A DNA stretch of 64,000 nucleotides from Achromobacter piechaudii NBRC 102461 (GCF_001571245.1 NZ_BCTK01000001.1:620001-684000), one strand, 5' to 3'. Numbered from the stretch's first letter, positions 37,851 to 47,115 are shown. Notes: generated by a model from the sequence alone, not told the origin. Made by a program: numbers and translations.

Positions 37851-37875
37851 AAAAGCGGCGCATGACGCCGCTTTT
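37851..37875. terminator. Bidirectional terminator between membrane protein and LysR genes
   Basis: AAAAGCGGCG-CATGA-CGCCGCTTTT is a perfect 10-bp stem with A/T tails on both sides, suited to stop transcription from both converging genes. Confidence 0.85.
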
Positions 37876-37948
37876 GACACGGCGCCATGCGGCGCCTGTC
37901 GCCCCACTTGTACCGCTTCTAACAAACCCGCCCTGACAAAACCATGCC

Positions 37949-38866
37949 TTAAAGCACCTGTACCGACCTCGTATGCAGGCTTGAGGCTTCGTGCTCGAAC
38001 TGGTTCGCCAATTCTTCCGCCGCTGGCGTCAAGGGTTGCGACATGCGCTGCACCAGCCCGATCACATAGTTGGGCAGTGGGTCGGCAATGGGAATGGTGT
38101 CCAGCTGCTCGCGCAGCAAACCCGTGGCGATCAGCGTGGTGGGCAGCAGCGCCATGCGGTCGCTGTTGGCCACCAGCGCGGCCGTGTCGATCAAGCCATC
38201 CGTGTGCATGTCCACGCGCGGCGCGCCCAGGCCGGCCTGGCTGAAAACGTCGTAGATCGATGCGCCCGGTTGGCCCGGTGGGCCAGCGACCGCGAACACC
38301 ACCTCGCGCAGCTCGTGCAGAGCCTGGGCCTGACGCAAGGGGTGGTTGCGGCGCGCGGCCACCACCAAGGGGCAGGTCAAAAGGGCCCGCGTGGTCAGTT
38401 GCGGGTCGGGCTCTTCCGGATTGACGGGGCAGATGGCGAAATCCAGTTGGCCATCGCGCAGCAGCGGCATGAGCGAATGGTAAAGCCCGCTGCGGCAATG
38501 TAGTTCGACGTCGGGATAGCGCTGGCGAAAGCGCTGGATCGCGGGAGAGGCCAGCAGCACCGACGCCGCCGCCGAAATGCCGTATTGAACCGTGCCCAGC
38601 CGTTCGCCTCGCATCTGAGCCATGGTGTCGCGGGCGCGCTTGGTTTCATGAACCAGATATTGCGCGTGCGGCAAGAAGCGCTTGCCGTAGTCATTGGGCC
38701 GCATTCCCTTGGCATGCCGATCGAATAATGGCAGCCCCAGCGTGCGCTCAAGTCGCCGCAGGGATTTGGTCATTGCGGGTTGGGTCTGTCCGGTGGCTCG
38801 GGCTGCCGCGTGCACGCTGCCATGTTGCGTGACGGCAAGAAAATCGAACACCTGCTGCAATTTCAT
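37949..38866 (-). CDS. LysR family transcriptional regulator
   Basis: A 305-residue LTTR with an N-terminal winged helix (KLQQVFDFLAVTQHGSVHAAARATGQTQPAMTKSLRRLE in pieces) and a LysR substrate domain (GTVQYGISAAASVLLASPAI, DFAICPVNPEEPD). It resembles the group with TQPAMTKSLRRLE, near GbpR/CatR-like regulators. ATG 38866 follows GGGGGCATCAC. No divergent catabolic gene is attached: the neighbour is a chemotaxis receptor about 280 bp away, and regulation of that gene is possible but unproven. Confidence 0.9.
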   Translation of the reverse strand: MKLQQVFDFLAVTQHGSVHAAARATGQTQPAMTKSLRRLERTLGLPLFDRHAKGMRPNDYGKRFLPHAQYLVHETKRARDTMAQMRGERLGTVQYGISAAASVLLASPAIQRFRQRYPDVELHCRSGLYHSLMPLLRDGQLDFAICPVNPEEPDPQLTTRALLTCPLVVAARRNHPLRQAQALHELREVVFAVAGPPGQPGASIYDVFSQAGLGAPRVDMHTDGLIDTAALVANSDRMALLPTTLIATGLLREQLDTIPIADPLPNYVIGLVQRMSQPLTPAAEELANQFEHEASSLHTRSVQVL

Positions 38867-39087
38867 GTGATGCCCCCTATTGCTCAGTCGTTCTTGCTGA
38901 AAGGTCCCCGGCTGCTCTTTCAAAGTGCTGAGGGACCGTAGTTCATTAGCTGTCAACGTAGCAAGCCGCCAGGCCAGCGCGCACGACCGTGCTGTTTACG
39001 CAGATCCAACGCCCGCGCGGCCTGCGAGGCGATTGAGGCTGCGCCGGCATCCCCCCTTGTCAAACTTTTGTAACGTAATGAGATATT

Positions 39088-39114
39088 TAACTTTTAGTTG
39101 CAACCTGCCGTTAA
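39088..39114 (+). promoter_or_regulatory. Sigma-28 (FliA) promoter candidate for the chemoreceptor gene
   Basis: TAACTTTT, eleven bases, then GCCGTTAA matches the flagellar sigma consensus TAAAGTTT-N11-GCCGATAA in 6 of 8 and 7 of 8 positions with exact spacing, 36 bp upstream of the start codon. Chemoreceptor genes are classical FliA targets. Confidence 0.65.
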
Positions 39115-39150
39115 CCCGTAGAGCGTTATGCAACCCGGAGTGGCTTTTAC

Positions 39151-40779
39151 ATGTTCAAGAACCTAAGTATTCGCGCAATCCTGACGACCGCCCTGGGCGT
39201 CTTCTTTGCGCTATTCCTCGTCACGGGCGTCGCGGTATATCAACAACTGACGTCCAATCGCACTTCCATCGAAGTGCTGCTCGACACCAACCTCGTGCGG
39301 GCCAACGCGGTGGATGGCGCGGGTGCGGAACTGCTGCGCGCGCGCCTGGTGCTGCTGGCCGCGCAAAGCGCGTTGCTGGAAGGCAAGTCCATCGACAACA
39401 TGGCCAGCATGCAGCGCCTGGACGGCTATACCAAGAAAGCGTCTGATTTGATTGACGTTGCACGCAAACAGCCCGAAACGTCGGCAGTAGGTAAGCCGTT
39501 GTTCGAGGCCGCGCTTGCGGCCTATGACGTCTATCAGCGCGACGCCATCGCCCCCATGATTGCGGCGATCCGCGCCGGCAAGCCGCAAGATGCCAGCCGC
39601 CTGAACCTGGAGAAGGTCACGCCGCTGGGCATCAACTTCACCCAGGCCATCCAGAAATACGTGGACTACGCTGACGACGTCGGCCAGCGCGTGGCGCGCG
39701 AGGCATCCACGCGCATCAATGGCGCCATCGTGCTGCTGATCGGCTTGCTGGTCGTGGTGGCCGTGCTGGTGGTGAGCCTGTACGCGATCTTCGCGCGTTC
39801 CGTCTTCCGCCCCATGCACGAGGCCGGCCGCTTGTTCGACCGCATCGCGGCCGGCGATCTGAGCAACCGTATCGAGCAGCGCGGCAATAACGAAATCGGC
39901 GTGCTGTATGCCGCCGTCAAGCGCATGCAGGACAGCCTGTCGCGCACCGTGTCGGCCGTGCGCCTGGGCGTGGAAGAGATCCACACCGGCTCGCGCGAGA
40001 TCGCGGCGGGCAACATCGACCTGTCTTCGCGCACCGAACAACAGGCCGCATCGCTGGAAGAAACGGCCGCCAGCATGGACGAGCTGTCCTCCACGGTGAA
40101 GAACAACGCCGACAGCTCGCGCAGCGCATCGCAACTGGCGTCGGCGGCGTCCGAAGTGGCCACGCGCGGCGGCAAGGCCGTGGGCGACGTGGTCGGCACG
40201 ATGCGCGGCATCGCCGACAGCTCCAAGCGCATCGCCGACATCGTCGGCGTGATCGACGGCATCGCCTTCCAGACCAACATCCTGGCGCTGAACGCGGCGG
40301 TGGAAGCGGCGCGCGCGGGCGAGCAGGGCAAGGGCTTTGCCGTGGTGGCCAGCGAAGTGCGCGCATTGGCGCAGCGTAGCGGCCAGGCCGCCAAGGAAAT
40401 CAAGGGTTTGATCGACGACTCCGTGCAAAAGGTGTCGATCGGCTCGGACCAAGTGGAAGCCGCCGGCGCCACCATGCAGGAAATCGTGACGTCCGTGCGC
40501 CGGGTGACGGACATCATCAACGAAATCTCCAGCGCGTCCGAAGAGCAGTCGCAGGGCATCCAGCAAGTTAACCAGGCGGTGTCGCAGATGGACAGTGTGA
40601 CGCAGCAGAACGCGGCGCTGGTCGAAGAGGCGGCGGCGTCGGCCGCGTCGCTGGAAGCGCAGGCGCAGCGCCTGCGCGAAGCGGTCTCGGTATTCAAGCT
40701 GCAAGCGGGCGGGCAGGTCATCGATGCGGACGCCGCTGCGCTGGGCCGCCATCCCGAACCGGCGTTGATCGGCGCCTGA
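39151..40779 (+). CDS. Methyl-accepting chemotaxis protein
   Basis: A 542-residue inner-membrane chemoreceptor. N-terminal helix ([20 protein letters not shown]), a four-helix-bundle periplasmic domain of the Tar/Tsr type (about residues 30-190), second helix ([20 protein letters not shown]), HAMP domain ([24 protein letters not shown]), then the long signalling coiled coil with methylation-type EEQ and QAA sites. The hairpin tip is [35 protein letters not shown]. It relays ligand state to CheA/CheW. A short tail follows the coiled coil, without a clear CheR-binding pentapeptide. The ligand is unknown. Terminated by a strong hairpin. Confidence 0.95.
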   Translation: MFKNLSIRAILTTALGVFFALFLVTGVAVYQQLTSNRTSIEVLLDTNLVRANAVDGAGAELLRARLVLLAAQSALLEGKSIDNMASMQRLDGYTKKASDLIDVARKQPETSAVGKPLFEAALAAYDVYQRDAIAPMIAAIRAGKPQDASRLNLEKVTPLGINFTQAIQKYVDYADDVGQRVAREASTRINGAIVLLIGLLVVVAVLVVSLYAIFARSVFRPMHEAGRLFDRIAAGDLSNRIEQRGNNEIGVLYAAVKRMQDSLSRTVSAVRLGVEEIHTGSREIAAGNIDLSSRTEQQAASLEETAASMDELSSTVKNNADSSRSASQLASAASEVATRGGKAVGDVVGTMRGIADSSKRIADIVGVIDGIAFQTNILALNAAVEAARAGEQGKGFAVVASEVRALAQRSGQAAKEIKGLIDDSVQKVSIGSDQVEAAGATMQEIVTSVRRVTDIINEISSASEEQSQGIQQVNQAVSQMDSVTQQNAALVEEAAASAASLEAQAQRLREAVSVFKLQAGGQVIDADAAALGRHPEPALIGA

Positions 40780-40811
40780 CAGGGCCTGTGGGACGGACAT
40801 CCGGCCCAAAG

Positions 40812-40850
40812 AAAAACCGCCCCGGCGCGTCATGCGCCGGGGCGGTTTTT
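40812..40850. terminator. Bidirectional terminator between the chemoreceptor and Bug genes
   Basis: A perfect 17-bp stem with arms AAAAACCGCCCCGGCGC and GCGCCGGGGCGGTTTTT around a GTCAT loop, flanked by A and T runs, serves the two converging genes. Confidence 0.95.
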
Positions 40851-40862
40851 TTTATGCCGCGT

Positions 40863-41849
40863 TTATTGGTCCAGCTGGATGTTGGCGTCGGCGGCGACGT
40901 TCTTCCACTTCTTCACATCGCTGGCGATCACCTGCTGGAACGCTTCCGACGAGCCGGCAACGACCGTGCCGCCCAGGCTGGCCATCTTGGCCTTGACGTC
41001 CGGCGCGTTCAGGGCCTTGACCGCAGCGTCGTGCAGCGTCTTCTTCACGTCATCCGGCAGGCCCTTGGGCGCAAGCAAGCCGTTCCACGCGTTGGCTTCG
41101 TAGCGCGGCAGGCCGGCTTCCTTGAAGGTCGGCGTGTCGGGCAACTCGGGCGAACGCGCATCAGCCGCGATGGCGATCGGACGAATCTGGCCGCCCTTGA
41201 TGTACGGCAGCGAGGCCGGCACCGGTTCCCAGATCATCGAGACCTGGCCGCTGATCACGTCGGTGAAGGCCGGACCCGCGCCGCGATACGCGATGTGCAT
41301 CAGCTTGGCGCCCGTCATCGACTTCATCAGTTCCATGGCCAGGTTGCCCAGGCCGCCCGCGCCGGACGAGGCATAGGTGAACTTGTCCGGGTTGGCCTTC
41401 GAGGCGGCGATCAGCGCGTTCAGATCGGTGGCGGGAAAGTCCTTGGTCACGCTCAACACGCCCGGCACGGTCACCAGCTGGGTGATCGCGGTGAAGTCCT
41501 GGACCGCGTCGTAAGTCAACGACTTGTAGACGGCCGGGTTGGTGCCGTGCGTGCTGGACGAGGCCAACAGCAGGATGTAGCCGTCGGGCGCGGCGTCCGC
41601 CACGTAACGCGTGCCGATCGAGCCGCCCGCGCCCGCCTTGTTTTCAACGACCACGGTGGCGCCCAGTTCGGTGCCCAGTTGCGCGGCGAACACGCGGCCG
41701 ATGATGTCGGCGGTGCCGCCCGGCGCGAACGGGACGATCAGGCGCACGGGCTTAGCGGGGTAGGCGGCTTGCTGCGCCGAGGCCGCGCCGGCAGCCAGCG
41801 TGGCGCCGGTCAGCAGCGCCAGGGCGAGGGTGGTTTTCTTGAAATTCAT
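40863..41849 (-). CDS. Bug family periplasmic receptor (tripartite tricarboxylate transporter)
   Basis: A 328-residue receptor with a Sec signal peptide ending GAASAQQ. Bug motifs: YPAKPVRLIVPFAPGGTADIIGR, VENKAGAGGSIGT, PDGYILLLASSST, YRGAGPAFTDVISGQV and LPDTPTFKEAGLP. GGAGACACC precedes ATG 41849. Transcribed after an alpha/beta hydrolase gene (18-bp gap), suggesting uptake of the hydrolase substrate or product. No TctA/TctB partner is in the window. Confidence 0.93.
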   Translation of the reverse strand: MNFKKTTLALALLTGATLAAGAASAQQAAYPAKPVRLIVPFAPGGTADIIGRVFAAQLGTELGATVVVENKAGAGGSIGTRYVADAAPDGYILLLASSSTHGTNPAVYKSLTYDAVQDFTAITQLVTVPGVLSVTKDFPATDLNALIAASKANPDKFTYASSGAGGLGNLAMELMKSMTGAKLMHIAYRGAGPAFTDVISGQVSMIWEPVPASLPYIKGGQIRPIAIAADARSPELPDTPTFKEAGLPRYEANAWNGLLAPKGLPDDVKKTLHDAAVKALNAPDVKAKMASLGGTVVAGSSEAFQQVIASDVKKWKNVAADANIQLDQ

Positions 41850-41867
41850 GGTGTCTCCAGGCGAAGG

Positions 41868-42821
41868 TTAGTCGAGGCTGCGAGCGAGCCAATCGACGAT
41901 CAATTCGGCTATCTGGTCGCTATTGCGGTCCAGCATGCAGAAATGGGAATTGCCGGCGATGCCGGTGGCGGGCAGGTCCAGCACGTCGGCGCGCTGGCCG
42001 GCCGCGCGCAGGGCCGTCCAGTACGCGTCCGTCTGCGCGCGATAGCGCAGCCAGGTGTCGTCCTGGCCAAAGTGGTCGCCCCAGACCAGCAACTGCGGCG
42101 GCAGCGCAGCGCACGGAGCTGCCGGGGTGCCGGTCGGCTCCAGGGCCACGACGGCCTTGACCGTGCTGGCGTATTCCTGCGCCAGCACCGTGGCGTACCC
42201 GCCGCCCTGGCTGTGGCCCATGACGATGCAGGGGCCGGCCAGGTCCAGTAGTTGGCGATAGGCGTTCAGCGCCATCTCGCCGTGCGTCAGCCAGCGCGGC
42301 ACGAACTGCTTGGCGAAGGTGTCGAAGAACTCGACCGGAAATTGCTGCGATGGATAGGGGTGACGCCGCTGGCCGGCCGGCGCATAGCCGCTGGGCGGGC
42401 CGATGCGGAACAGGCCCCACGCTTCTTCCTTGGACCGGAAGATAGGCGCGCTGTCATACACCTGCGGGTACATGGCCCACGACGCGCGGCCCCGTTCCGG
42501 CGCGTCCGACACGAAGACGTCGAAGCCCGCTTGCAGCAGGCGCCAGAGCCAGCCGGGGCGGCCGTCCGGCGTGCTTTCCCATTGCGCGCCCGTCATGCCG
42601 CCGCCGTGCCACAGCAGGACGGGGTAGGGGTGGCGCGGCTGGGCCAGCCGGTATTCCTGCACGTACAACTGGCCGGCGCTGTAGCCGCCGTTCATGTCGA
42701 TCAGGCGGGGCGCGTTGTCCACGACCTGCTTTTGCTGCATGGGCACGCCGCCCGCCACGGCCTCGACGCCGCCCAGGAAGTGGCTGCGGAGGGACTTGAG
42801 CAGGACAGGGATGTCGGGCAT
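41868..42821 (-). CDS. Alpha/beta hydrolase (esterase-like)
   Basis: A 317-residue alpha/beta-hydrolase. The oxyanion loop region is LLWHGGGMTGAQWE, the nucleophile elbow is VMGHSQGGGYA, followed by an acid region VWGDHFGQDD and a late His in NSHFCMLDRN. No signal peptide. It heads a two-gene unit with the Bug receptor, divergent from a LysR regulator with a perfect LTTR dyad in between, so the pair is likely an inducible uptake and hydrolysis module for an ester or lactone-type acid. The exact substrate is unknown. Confidence 0.85.
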   Translation of the reverse strand: MPDIPVLLKSLRSHFLGGVEAVAGGVPMQQKQVVDNAPRLIDMNGGYSAGQLYVQEYRLAQPRHPYPVLLWHGGGMTGAQWESTPDGRPGWLWRLLQAGFDVFVSDAPERGRASWAMYPQVYDSAPIFRSKEEAWGLFRIGPPSGYAPAGQRRHPYPSQQFPVEFFDTFAKQFVPRWLTHGEMALNAYRQLLDLAGPCIVMGHSQGGGYATVLAQEYASTVKAVVALEPTGTPAAPCAALPPQLLVWGDHFGQDDTWLRYRAQTDAYWTALRAAGQRADVLDLPATGIAGNSHFCMLDRNSDQIAELIVDWLARSLD

Positions 42822-42893
42822 CAGGGTTTTCCAGAAGTCGATGCTGGAATGTTAGTTGCCAGATGTTTCTGTGTTGTGCAAAATGAGCAGCGC

Positions 42894-42912
42894 CTGTGCC
42901 GATTCGGCACAG
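42894..42912. promoter_or_regulatory. LysR operator candidate (T-N11-A dyad)
   Basis: CTGTGCC-GATTC-GGCACAG is a perfect 7-5-7 inverted repeat with an embedded T-N11-A motif (42897-42909). It lies in the 154-bp divergent region between the hydrolase/Bug unit and the LysR gene, the classic place for an LTTR recognition site. Confidence 0.7.
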
Positions 42913-42975
42913 CACCGCAGCATTCATCCCCTGCGCGCCGCAGACCGCCAGCGCCGTTCTTACAGAAGAAAATTC

Positions 42976-43893
42976 ATGGATATCAAATGGTTGGAGGACT
43001 TCGTCGCGCTTTCGAAGTCGCGCAACATGTTCCAGGCGGCCGAGGCGCGCAACGTCACGCACCCGGCGTTCGGACGTCGTATCAAGGCGCTGGAGGAATG
43101 GGCGGGCGTGCCGCTGGTCGAACGCGGCCATCAGGTGTCCACGTTGAACCCGGCCGGGCGCAGCGTGCTGGCGGCGGCCATCGACGTGCTGGACATCCTG
43201 CGCGACACGCGCCAGGCGCTGCAAAAGCCGGAGCAGGCGCGCAACCGCAAGATCACCATCGCGTCCGGCAAGACGCTGGCGCATTCGGTGCTGCCCGGCG
43301 TGATGGCGCACGTGCAGCAGGGCATGCCGGCGTTTCAGCTCAAGGTGATCACGACCACCCTGAACTATGGCGTGGACATGCTGGCCGACGGCGAGGTCGA
43401 TTTCCTGCTGTGCCACGCGCACGAACCGCTGTATGCCCGCATCGACAACCCCGGCTACCGCTGGCGCCGCGTGGGGGCCGACAAGCTGGTGGCGGTCAGC
43501 GCGCCCGTCACGCCGGGCGGCCGCCATCCCCGCTATGCGGTGCCCAAGCTGGGCTCGGACGCGGCGGTGCCGTTCCTGGCCTATGCCGACAGCATGTCGC
43601 TGGGCCGCATCCTGCACGACCGGCTGCGCGGCCTGTGCGTGATGGCGCAGTTGCAGACCCTGTACGAATCGGATCTGGCCGACGCGCTGCACGCCATGGC
43701 GCGGCAGGGCTTCGGGCTGGCCTGGCTGCCGCACACGCTGGTCGAAGCCGATCTGCGCGCAGGCAACCTCGCGCGCGCGGACAGCGCCCGCAACGACATC
43801 CACATGGAAATCCGCGTTTATCAGTCGGTGGACAACGCCAAGCCGCTGGCCCGCGAGGTCTGGGGGCGGATCGAGGCCTACGCGGCGCGGTAG
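42976..43893 (+). CDS. LysR family transcriptional regulator
   Basis: A 305-residue LTTR. DNA-binding region MDIKWLEDFVALSKSRNMFQ and EARNVTHPAFGRRIKALEEW; effector domain with ITIASGKTLAHSVLPGVM and VDFLLCHAHEPLY. The THPAFGRRI helix marks the HypT/PrrX-like branch seen in several proteobacteria. Divergent from the hydrolase/Bug unit. Start at ATG 42976; an in-frame upstream extension would run through the operator. Confidence 0.9.
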   Translation: MDIKWLEDFVALSKSRNMFQAAEARNVTHPAFGRRIKALEEWAGVPLVERGHQVSTLNPAGRSVLAAAIDVLDILRDTRQALQKPEQARNRKITIASGKTLAHSVLPGVMAHVQQGMPAFQLKVITTTLNYGVDMLADGEVDFLLCHAHEPLYARIDNPGYRWRRVGADKLVAVSAPVTPGGRHPRYAVPKLGSDAAVPFLAYADSMSLGRILHDRLRGLCVMAQLQTLYESDLADALHAMARQGFGLAWLPHTLVEADLRAGNLARADSARNDIHMEIRVYQSVDNAKPLAREVWGRIEAYAAR

Positions 43894-44015
43894 GGACGCC
43901 GGCTTGGGCCGCCCGCGCACCCGTGGCCTTTCCATTCAGACAGCAGCCTGCCGGCAGGCATAAAATACGAAATTACGTTCCCGCCCACCGCACCCCGCAC
44001 AAAGGATTCCGCGCC

Positions 44016-45485
44016 ATGAACGCCCGTATCCCCGAAGACGCATTGCCGCCCACTCTCGATCCCGACGCCTTGCAGGCTTTTGTCGACGACAAGTGGGACA
44101 ACGAAATCATCCCCGCGCTGACCGACTACATCGCCATCCCCGCCAAGAGCCCCGCGTTCGATGCGGATTGGGAAAAGAACGCCTTCATCGAGCGCGTCGT
44201 GCGCGATGCCGCCGCCTGGGTCGAAGCGCAGAAAGTCTCGGGCCTGAAGCTGGAAGTGGTGCGCTTGCCGGGCCGCACGCCCGTCATCTTCTTTGACGCG
44301 CCGGCCACGCGCAGCGACAACGGCGACACCGTGCTGCTGTATGGCCACCTGGACAAGCAGCCGGAGTTCTCGGGTTGGCGCGCCGGCCTGGGCCCGTGGA
44401 CGCCCAAGTACGAAGACGGCAAGCTGTACGGCCGCGGCGGCGCGGATGACGGCTACGCCGTGTACGCCTCGCTGACCGCCATCATGGCGCTGGACAAGCA
44501 GGGCATCCCGCGTCCGCGCTGCGTGGGCATCGTGGAAACCTGTGAAGAATCCGGCAGCTACGACCTGCTGCCTTACGTCGATGCGCTGCGCGACCGCCTG
44601 GGCAACGTCGCCCTGGTGGTGTGCCTGGATTCGGGCGCGGGCAACTACGACCAGCTCTGGATGACGACCTCGCTGCGCGGCATGGTGTCCGGCACGCTGG
44701 AAGTGCAGGTGCTGGACGAAGGCGTGCATTCGGGCGACTCCAGCGGCGTCGTGCCCTCGTCGTTCCGCATCCTGCGCCATCTGCTGGACCGCCTGGAAGA
44801 CAGCGCCACCGGCCGCCTGTTGCCGCAAAGCCTGCACTGCGAAATCCCCGCCGAACGCGTCGAGCAAGTGGCCGCCACCGCGCGCATTCTGGGCGACGAA
44901 GTCTGGCGCCGTTTCCCCTGGAGCTGCGGCGCGGACGGCGGCTTCGTGCTGCCGATGACGACCGAACCCGAACAGGCGCTGCTGAACCGCACCTGGCGTC
45001 CGACCCTGTCGGTGACCGGCGCCGAAGGCCTGCCGCCCCTGAACAACGCCGGCAATGTGCTGCGCCCGCGCACCGCGTTCAAGCTGTCTTTGCGCCTGCC
45101 GCCGCTGATCGACGCCGTGGCCGCCTCGCAGGAAATCAAGGAACTGCTGGAAGCCGACGCGCCCTATAACGCCAAGGTCATCTTCAAGGCCAACGAAGGC
45201 GCGGCCACCGGCTGGAACGCACCGGCCACAGTGCCCTGGCTGACCCAGGCGCTGGACGCAGCCTCGCAGCAGTACTACGGGCAACCTTGCGGCTACATCG
45301 GCCAGGGCGGCACGATTCCGCTGATGAGCATCCTGCAAAAGGGCTTCCCCAAGGCGCAATTCATGGTCTGCGGCGTGTTGGGCCCCAAGTCCAACGCCCA
45401 CGGCCCCAATGAATTCCTGCACGTGCCCTACGGCAAGAAGCTGACGGCGGCTGTCGCGCAAACCATGGCGGCCATGCCGGCATGA
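44016..45485 (+). CDS. M20 family metallopeptidase
   Basis: A 489-residue di-zinc peptidase/amidohydrolase of the M20 family. Metal ligands and catalytic acid are visible: LLYGHLDKQPE (His near 109), GRGGADDGYAVYAS (bridging Asp near 140), ETCEESGS (Glu pair near 176), LVVCLDSGAGN (Asp) and the late His in HGPNEFLHVPYG. Dimerisation-domain region lies between about 215 and 360. Likely cytoplasmic dipeptidase or N-acyl amino acid hydrolase; substrate not determined. The stop overlaps the start of the DUF1415 gene. Confidence 0.93.
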   Translation: MNARIPEDALPPTLDPDALQAFVDDKWDNEIIPALTDYIAIPAKSPAFDADWEKNAFIERVVRDAAAWVEAQKVSGLKLEVVRLPGRTPVIFFDAPATRSDNGDTVLLYGHLDKQPEFSGWRAGLGPWTPKYEDGKLYGRGGADDGYAVYASLTAIMALDKQGIPRPRCVGIVETCEESGSYDLLPYVDALRDRLGNVALVVCLDSGAGNYDQLWMTTSLRGMVSGTLEVQVLDEGVHSGDSSGVVPSSFRILRHLLDRLEDSATGRLLPQSLHCEIPAERVEQVAATARILGDEVWRRFPWSCGADGGFVLPMTTEPEQALLNRTWRPTLSVTGAEGLPPLNNAGNVLRPRTAFKLSLRLPPLIDAVAASQEIKELLEADAPYNAKVIFKANEGAATGWNAPATVPWLTQALDAASQQYYGQPCGYIGQGGTIPLMSILQKGFPKAQFMVCGVLGPKSNAHGPNEFLHVPYGKKLTAAVAQTMAAMPA

Positions 45486-46039
45486 TTTCGACTTCCGACG
45501 CTTATGCCAACGTGGTGGCTGAAACCCGCCACTGGCTGAATCAGGCCGTGATCGGCCTGAATCTCTGTCCGTTCGCCAAGGCGGTTCAGGTCAAGGACCA
45601 GATCCGCTTTGCCGTCAGCGACGCGACCGACGCCGAAGGGGTGCTGACCGACCTGCAAGACGAACTCGCCCTGCTGGCCGAAGCCGACCCCGAGCAGATC
45701 GACACCACCTTGCTGATCCTGCCGGACGCGCTCGACGACTTCCTGGATTTCAACGATTTCGAAGAACTGTCCGACCGCCTGCTCAAACGCATGCGGCTGG
45801 TGGGCGAATTGCAGGTGGCCACGTTCCACCCGCAATTCCAGTTTGCCGACACGCAGCCTGACGACATCGAGAACTACACCAACCGCTCGCCGTATCCCAT
45901 CCTGCACCTGCTGCGGGAAGACAGCATCGACCGCGCGGTGGAGTCGTTTCCGGATGCCTCCGACATCTATGAAAAGAACATCGACACGATGAAAAAGCTC
46001 GGCCTGGAAGGCTGGAAAAAGTTGATGACCAAAGTCTAG
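45482..46039 (+). CDS. DUF1415 family protein
   Basis: A 185-residue cytoplasmic protein of the DUF1415 family. Recognisable features are AVIGLNLCPFAKAV near the N terminus, the repeated acidic stretch LLILPDALDDFLDFNDF and the core VATFHPQFQFAD, followed by NRSPYPILHLLREDS. No biochemical function is known to me. The start overlaps the M20 peptidase stop as ATGA, so the two are translationally coupled, which suggests a functional link. Confidence 0.9.
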   Translation: MISTSDAYANVVAETRHWLNQAVIGLNLCPFAKAVQVKDQIRFAVSDATDAEGVLTDLQDELALLAEADPEQIDTTLLILPDALDDFLDFNDFEELSDRLLKRMRLVGELQVATFHPQFQFADTQPDDIENYTNRSPYPILHLLREDSIDRAVESFPDASDIYEKNIDTMKKLGLEGWKKLMTKV

Positions 46040-46164
46040 GCATCCATTTCGCCGTCTGCTTCGTATATGGGTCAGGCACCGGGCGTTTTGCCCCGGCGCC
46101 GAACTTCACCCCCTGCGACAGGAGACGGCGTTGCCTCACCTTTTCTCTTTTGCCCCGGCGCGCG

Positions 46165-47058
46165 ATGCGTAGCGCGTCGGCGCTGGCCGTGCTGGCGATG
46201 TTGCTGGTGCTGGGCCTGACGGCCTGTTCGCCGCTGACGCTGCTCAACGGCGCGGTGCCCGACAACGCCAATCGCGTCGTGGCGGACGTGGCCTATGGCG
46301 ACCAGCCGCGCCAGCGCCTGGACATCTATGCGCCGACCGGCGTGCAGAAGCCGCCGGTTGTCGTCTTCTTCTATGGCGGCAGTTGGCGCAATGGCTCGCG
46401 CGCCGACTACAAATTCGTGGGCGACGCGCTGGCGTCCCGAGGCATCCTGGCCGTCATCGCGGATTACCGGCTGTACCCCGACGCCGCCTATCCCGACTTC
46501 CTGGATGATTGCGCGCGCGCCGTCGCCTGGACGTTGCGCAACGCCGAGCAGTATGGCGGCGACCCGGCGCGCGTTTTCGTGGCGGGGCATAGCGCGGGCG
46601 GCTACAACGCCGCCATGGTCGCGCTGGACGGGCGCTGGCTGCAACGCTACGGGGCTTCGCCCGCCATGCTGCGCGGCTGGATCGGCATGGCCGGCCCCTA
46701 TGACTTCCTGCCGATCGTGGCGACCAGCCTCAAGCCGGTGTTCCATTTCCCCGGCACGCCGCCCGACTCCCAGCCCATCGCCCACGTCACGCCAGCCGCG
46801 CCGCCCACCTTGTTGATGACCGGCATGGCCGACACCACGGTCGACCCCCATCGCAACACCGAAGGCCTGGCCGCCGCCTTGCAGGCTGCCCACGTCCCGG
46901 TAACGCTGCGGCGGTATGACAGGCTGGGTCATGCGCTGCTGGCGGGCGCGCTGGCGCGGCCGCTGCGATGGCGCGCGCCCGTGCTCGATGACCTGGCGGC
47001 ATTCGTGCAGGCCGTGCCCGCCGCGTCGCCCCGCCTGGAAATGCAGGGCGAAAGATAG
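46165..47058 (+). CDS. Alpha/beta hydrolase lipoprotein (carboxylesterase-like)
   Basis: A 297-residue hydrolase of the hormone-sensitive-lipase/BD-FAE type. The N terminus is a lipoprotein signal (ALAVLAMLLVLGLTAC, lipobox LTAC with Cys at about residue 21), so it is probably anchored to the outer or inner membrane facing the periplasm. The oxyanion region is VVVFFYGGSWRNGSR, the nucleophile VAGHSAGGYNAA, the acid in MTGMADTTVDP and His in RYDRLGHALLAG. It sits 156 bp before the fatty-acid modification cluster. The start is uncertain because no ribosome-binding site is evident; a TTG 15 bp upstream is in frame. Confidence 0.85.
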   Translation: MRSASALAVLAMLLVLGLTACSPLTLLNGAVPDNANRVVADVAYGDQPRQRLDIYAPTGVQKPPVVVFFYGGSWRNGSRADYKFVGDALASRGILAVIADYRLYPDAAYPDFLDDCARAVAWTLRNAEQYGGDPARVFVAGHSAGGYNAAMVALDGRWLQRYGASPAMLRGWIGMAGPYDFLPIVATSLKPVFHFPGTPPDSQPIAHVTPAAPPTLLMTGMADTTVDPHRNTEGLAAALQAAHVPVTLRRYDRLGHALLAGALARPLRWRAPVLDDLAAFVQAVPAASPRLEMQGER

Positions 47059-47090
47059 CGAGCAGGCGAGGGCAGGCGGATAAGGGTTTT

Positions 47091-47115
47091 CCCTGGTGAA
47101 TCTGATTCGCCGGGG
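47091..47115. promoter_or_regulatory. Long dyad upstream of the first Cfa-like gene
   Basis: CCCTGGTGAATC, one T, then GATTCGCCGGGG gives twelve complementary positions (two G-T pairs) around a single central base. The odd-numbered symmetric layout looks more like a protein-binding dyad than an RNA hairpin, which could not form a one-base loop. It lies 100 bp before the first gene of the cluster. Confidence 0.4.

Noticed and set aside
42252-44015. In-frame extension upstream of the M20 peptidase suggesting a fusion with another protein
   Set aside because: The upstream part is antisense to the hydrolase and then overlaps the LysR gene in another frame. The family N terminus starts at the ATG at 44016.
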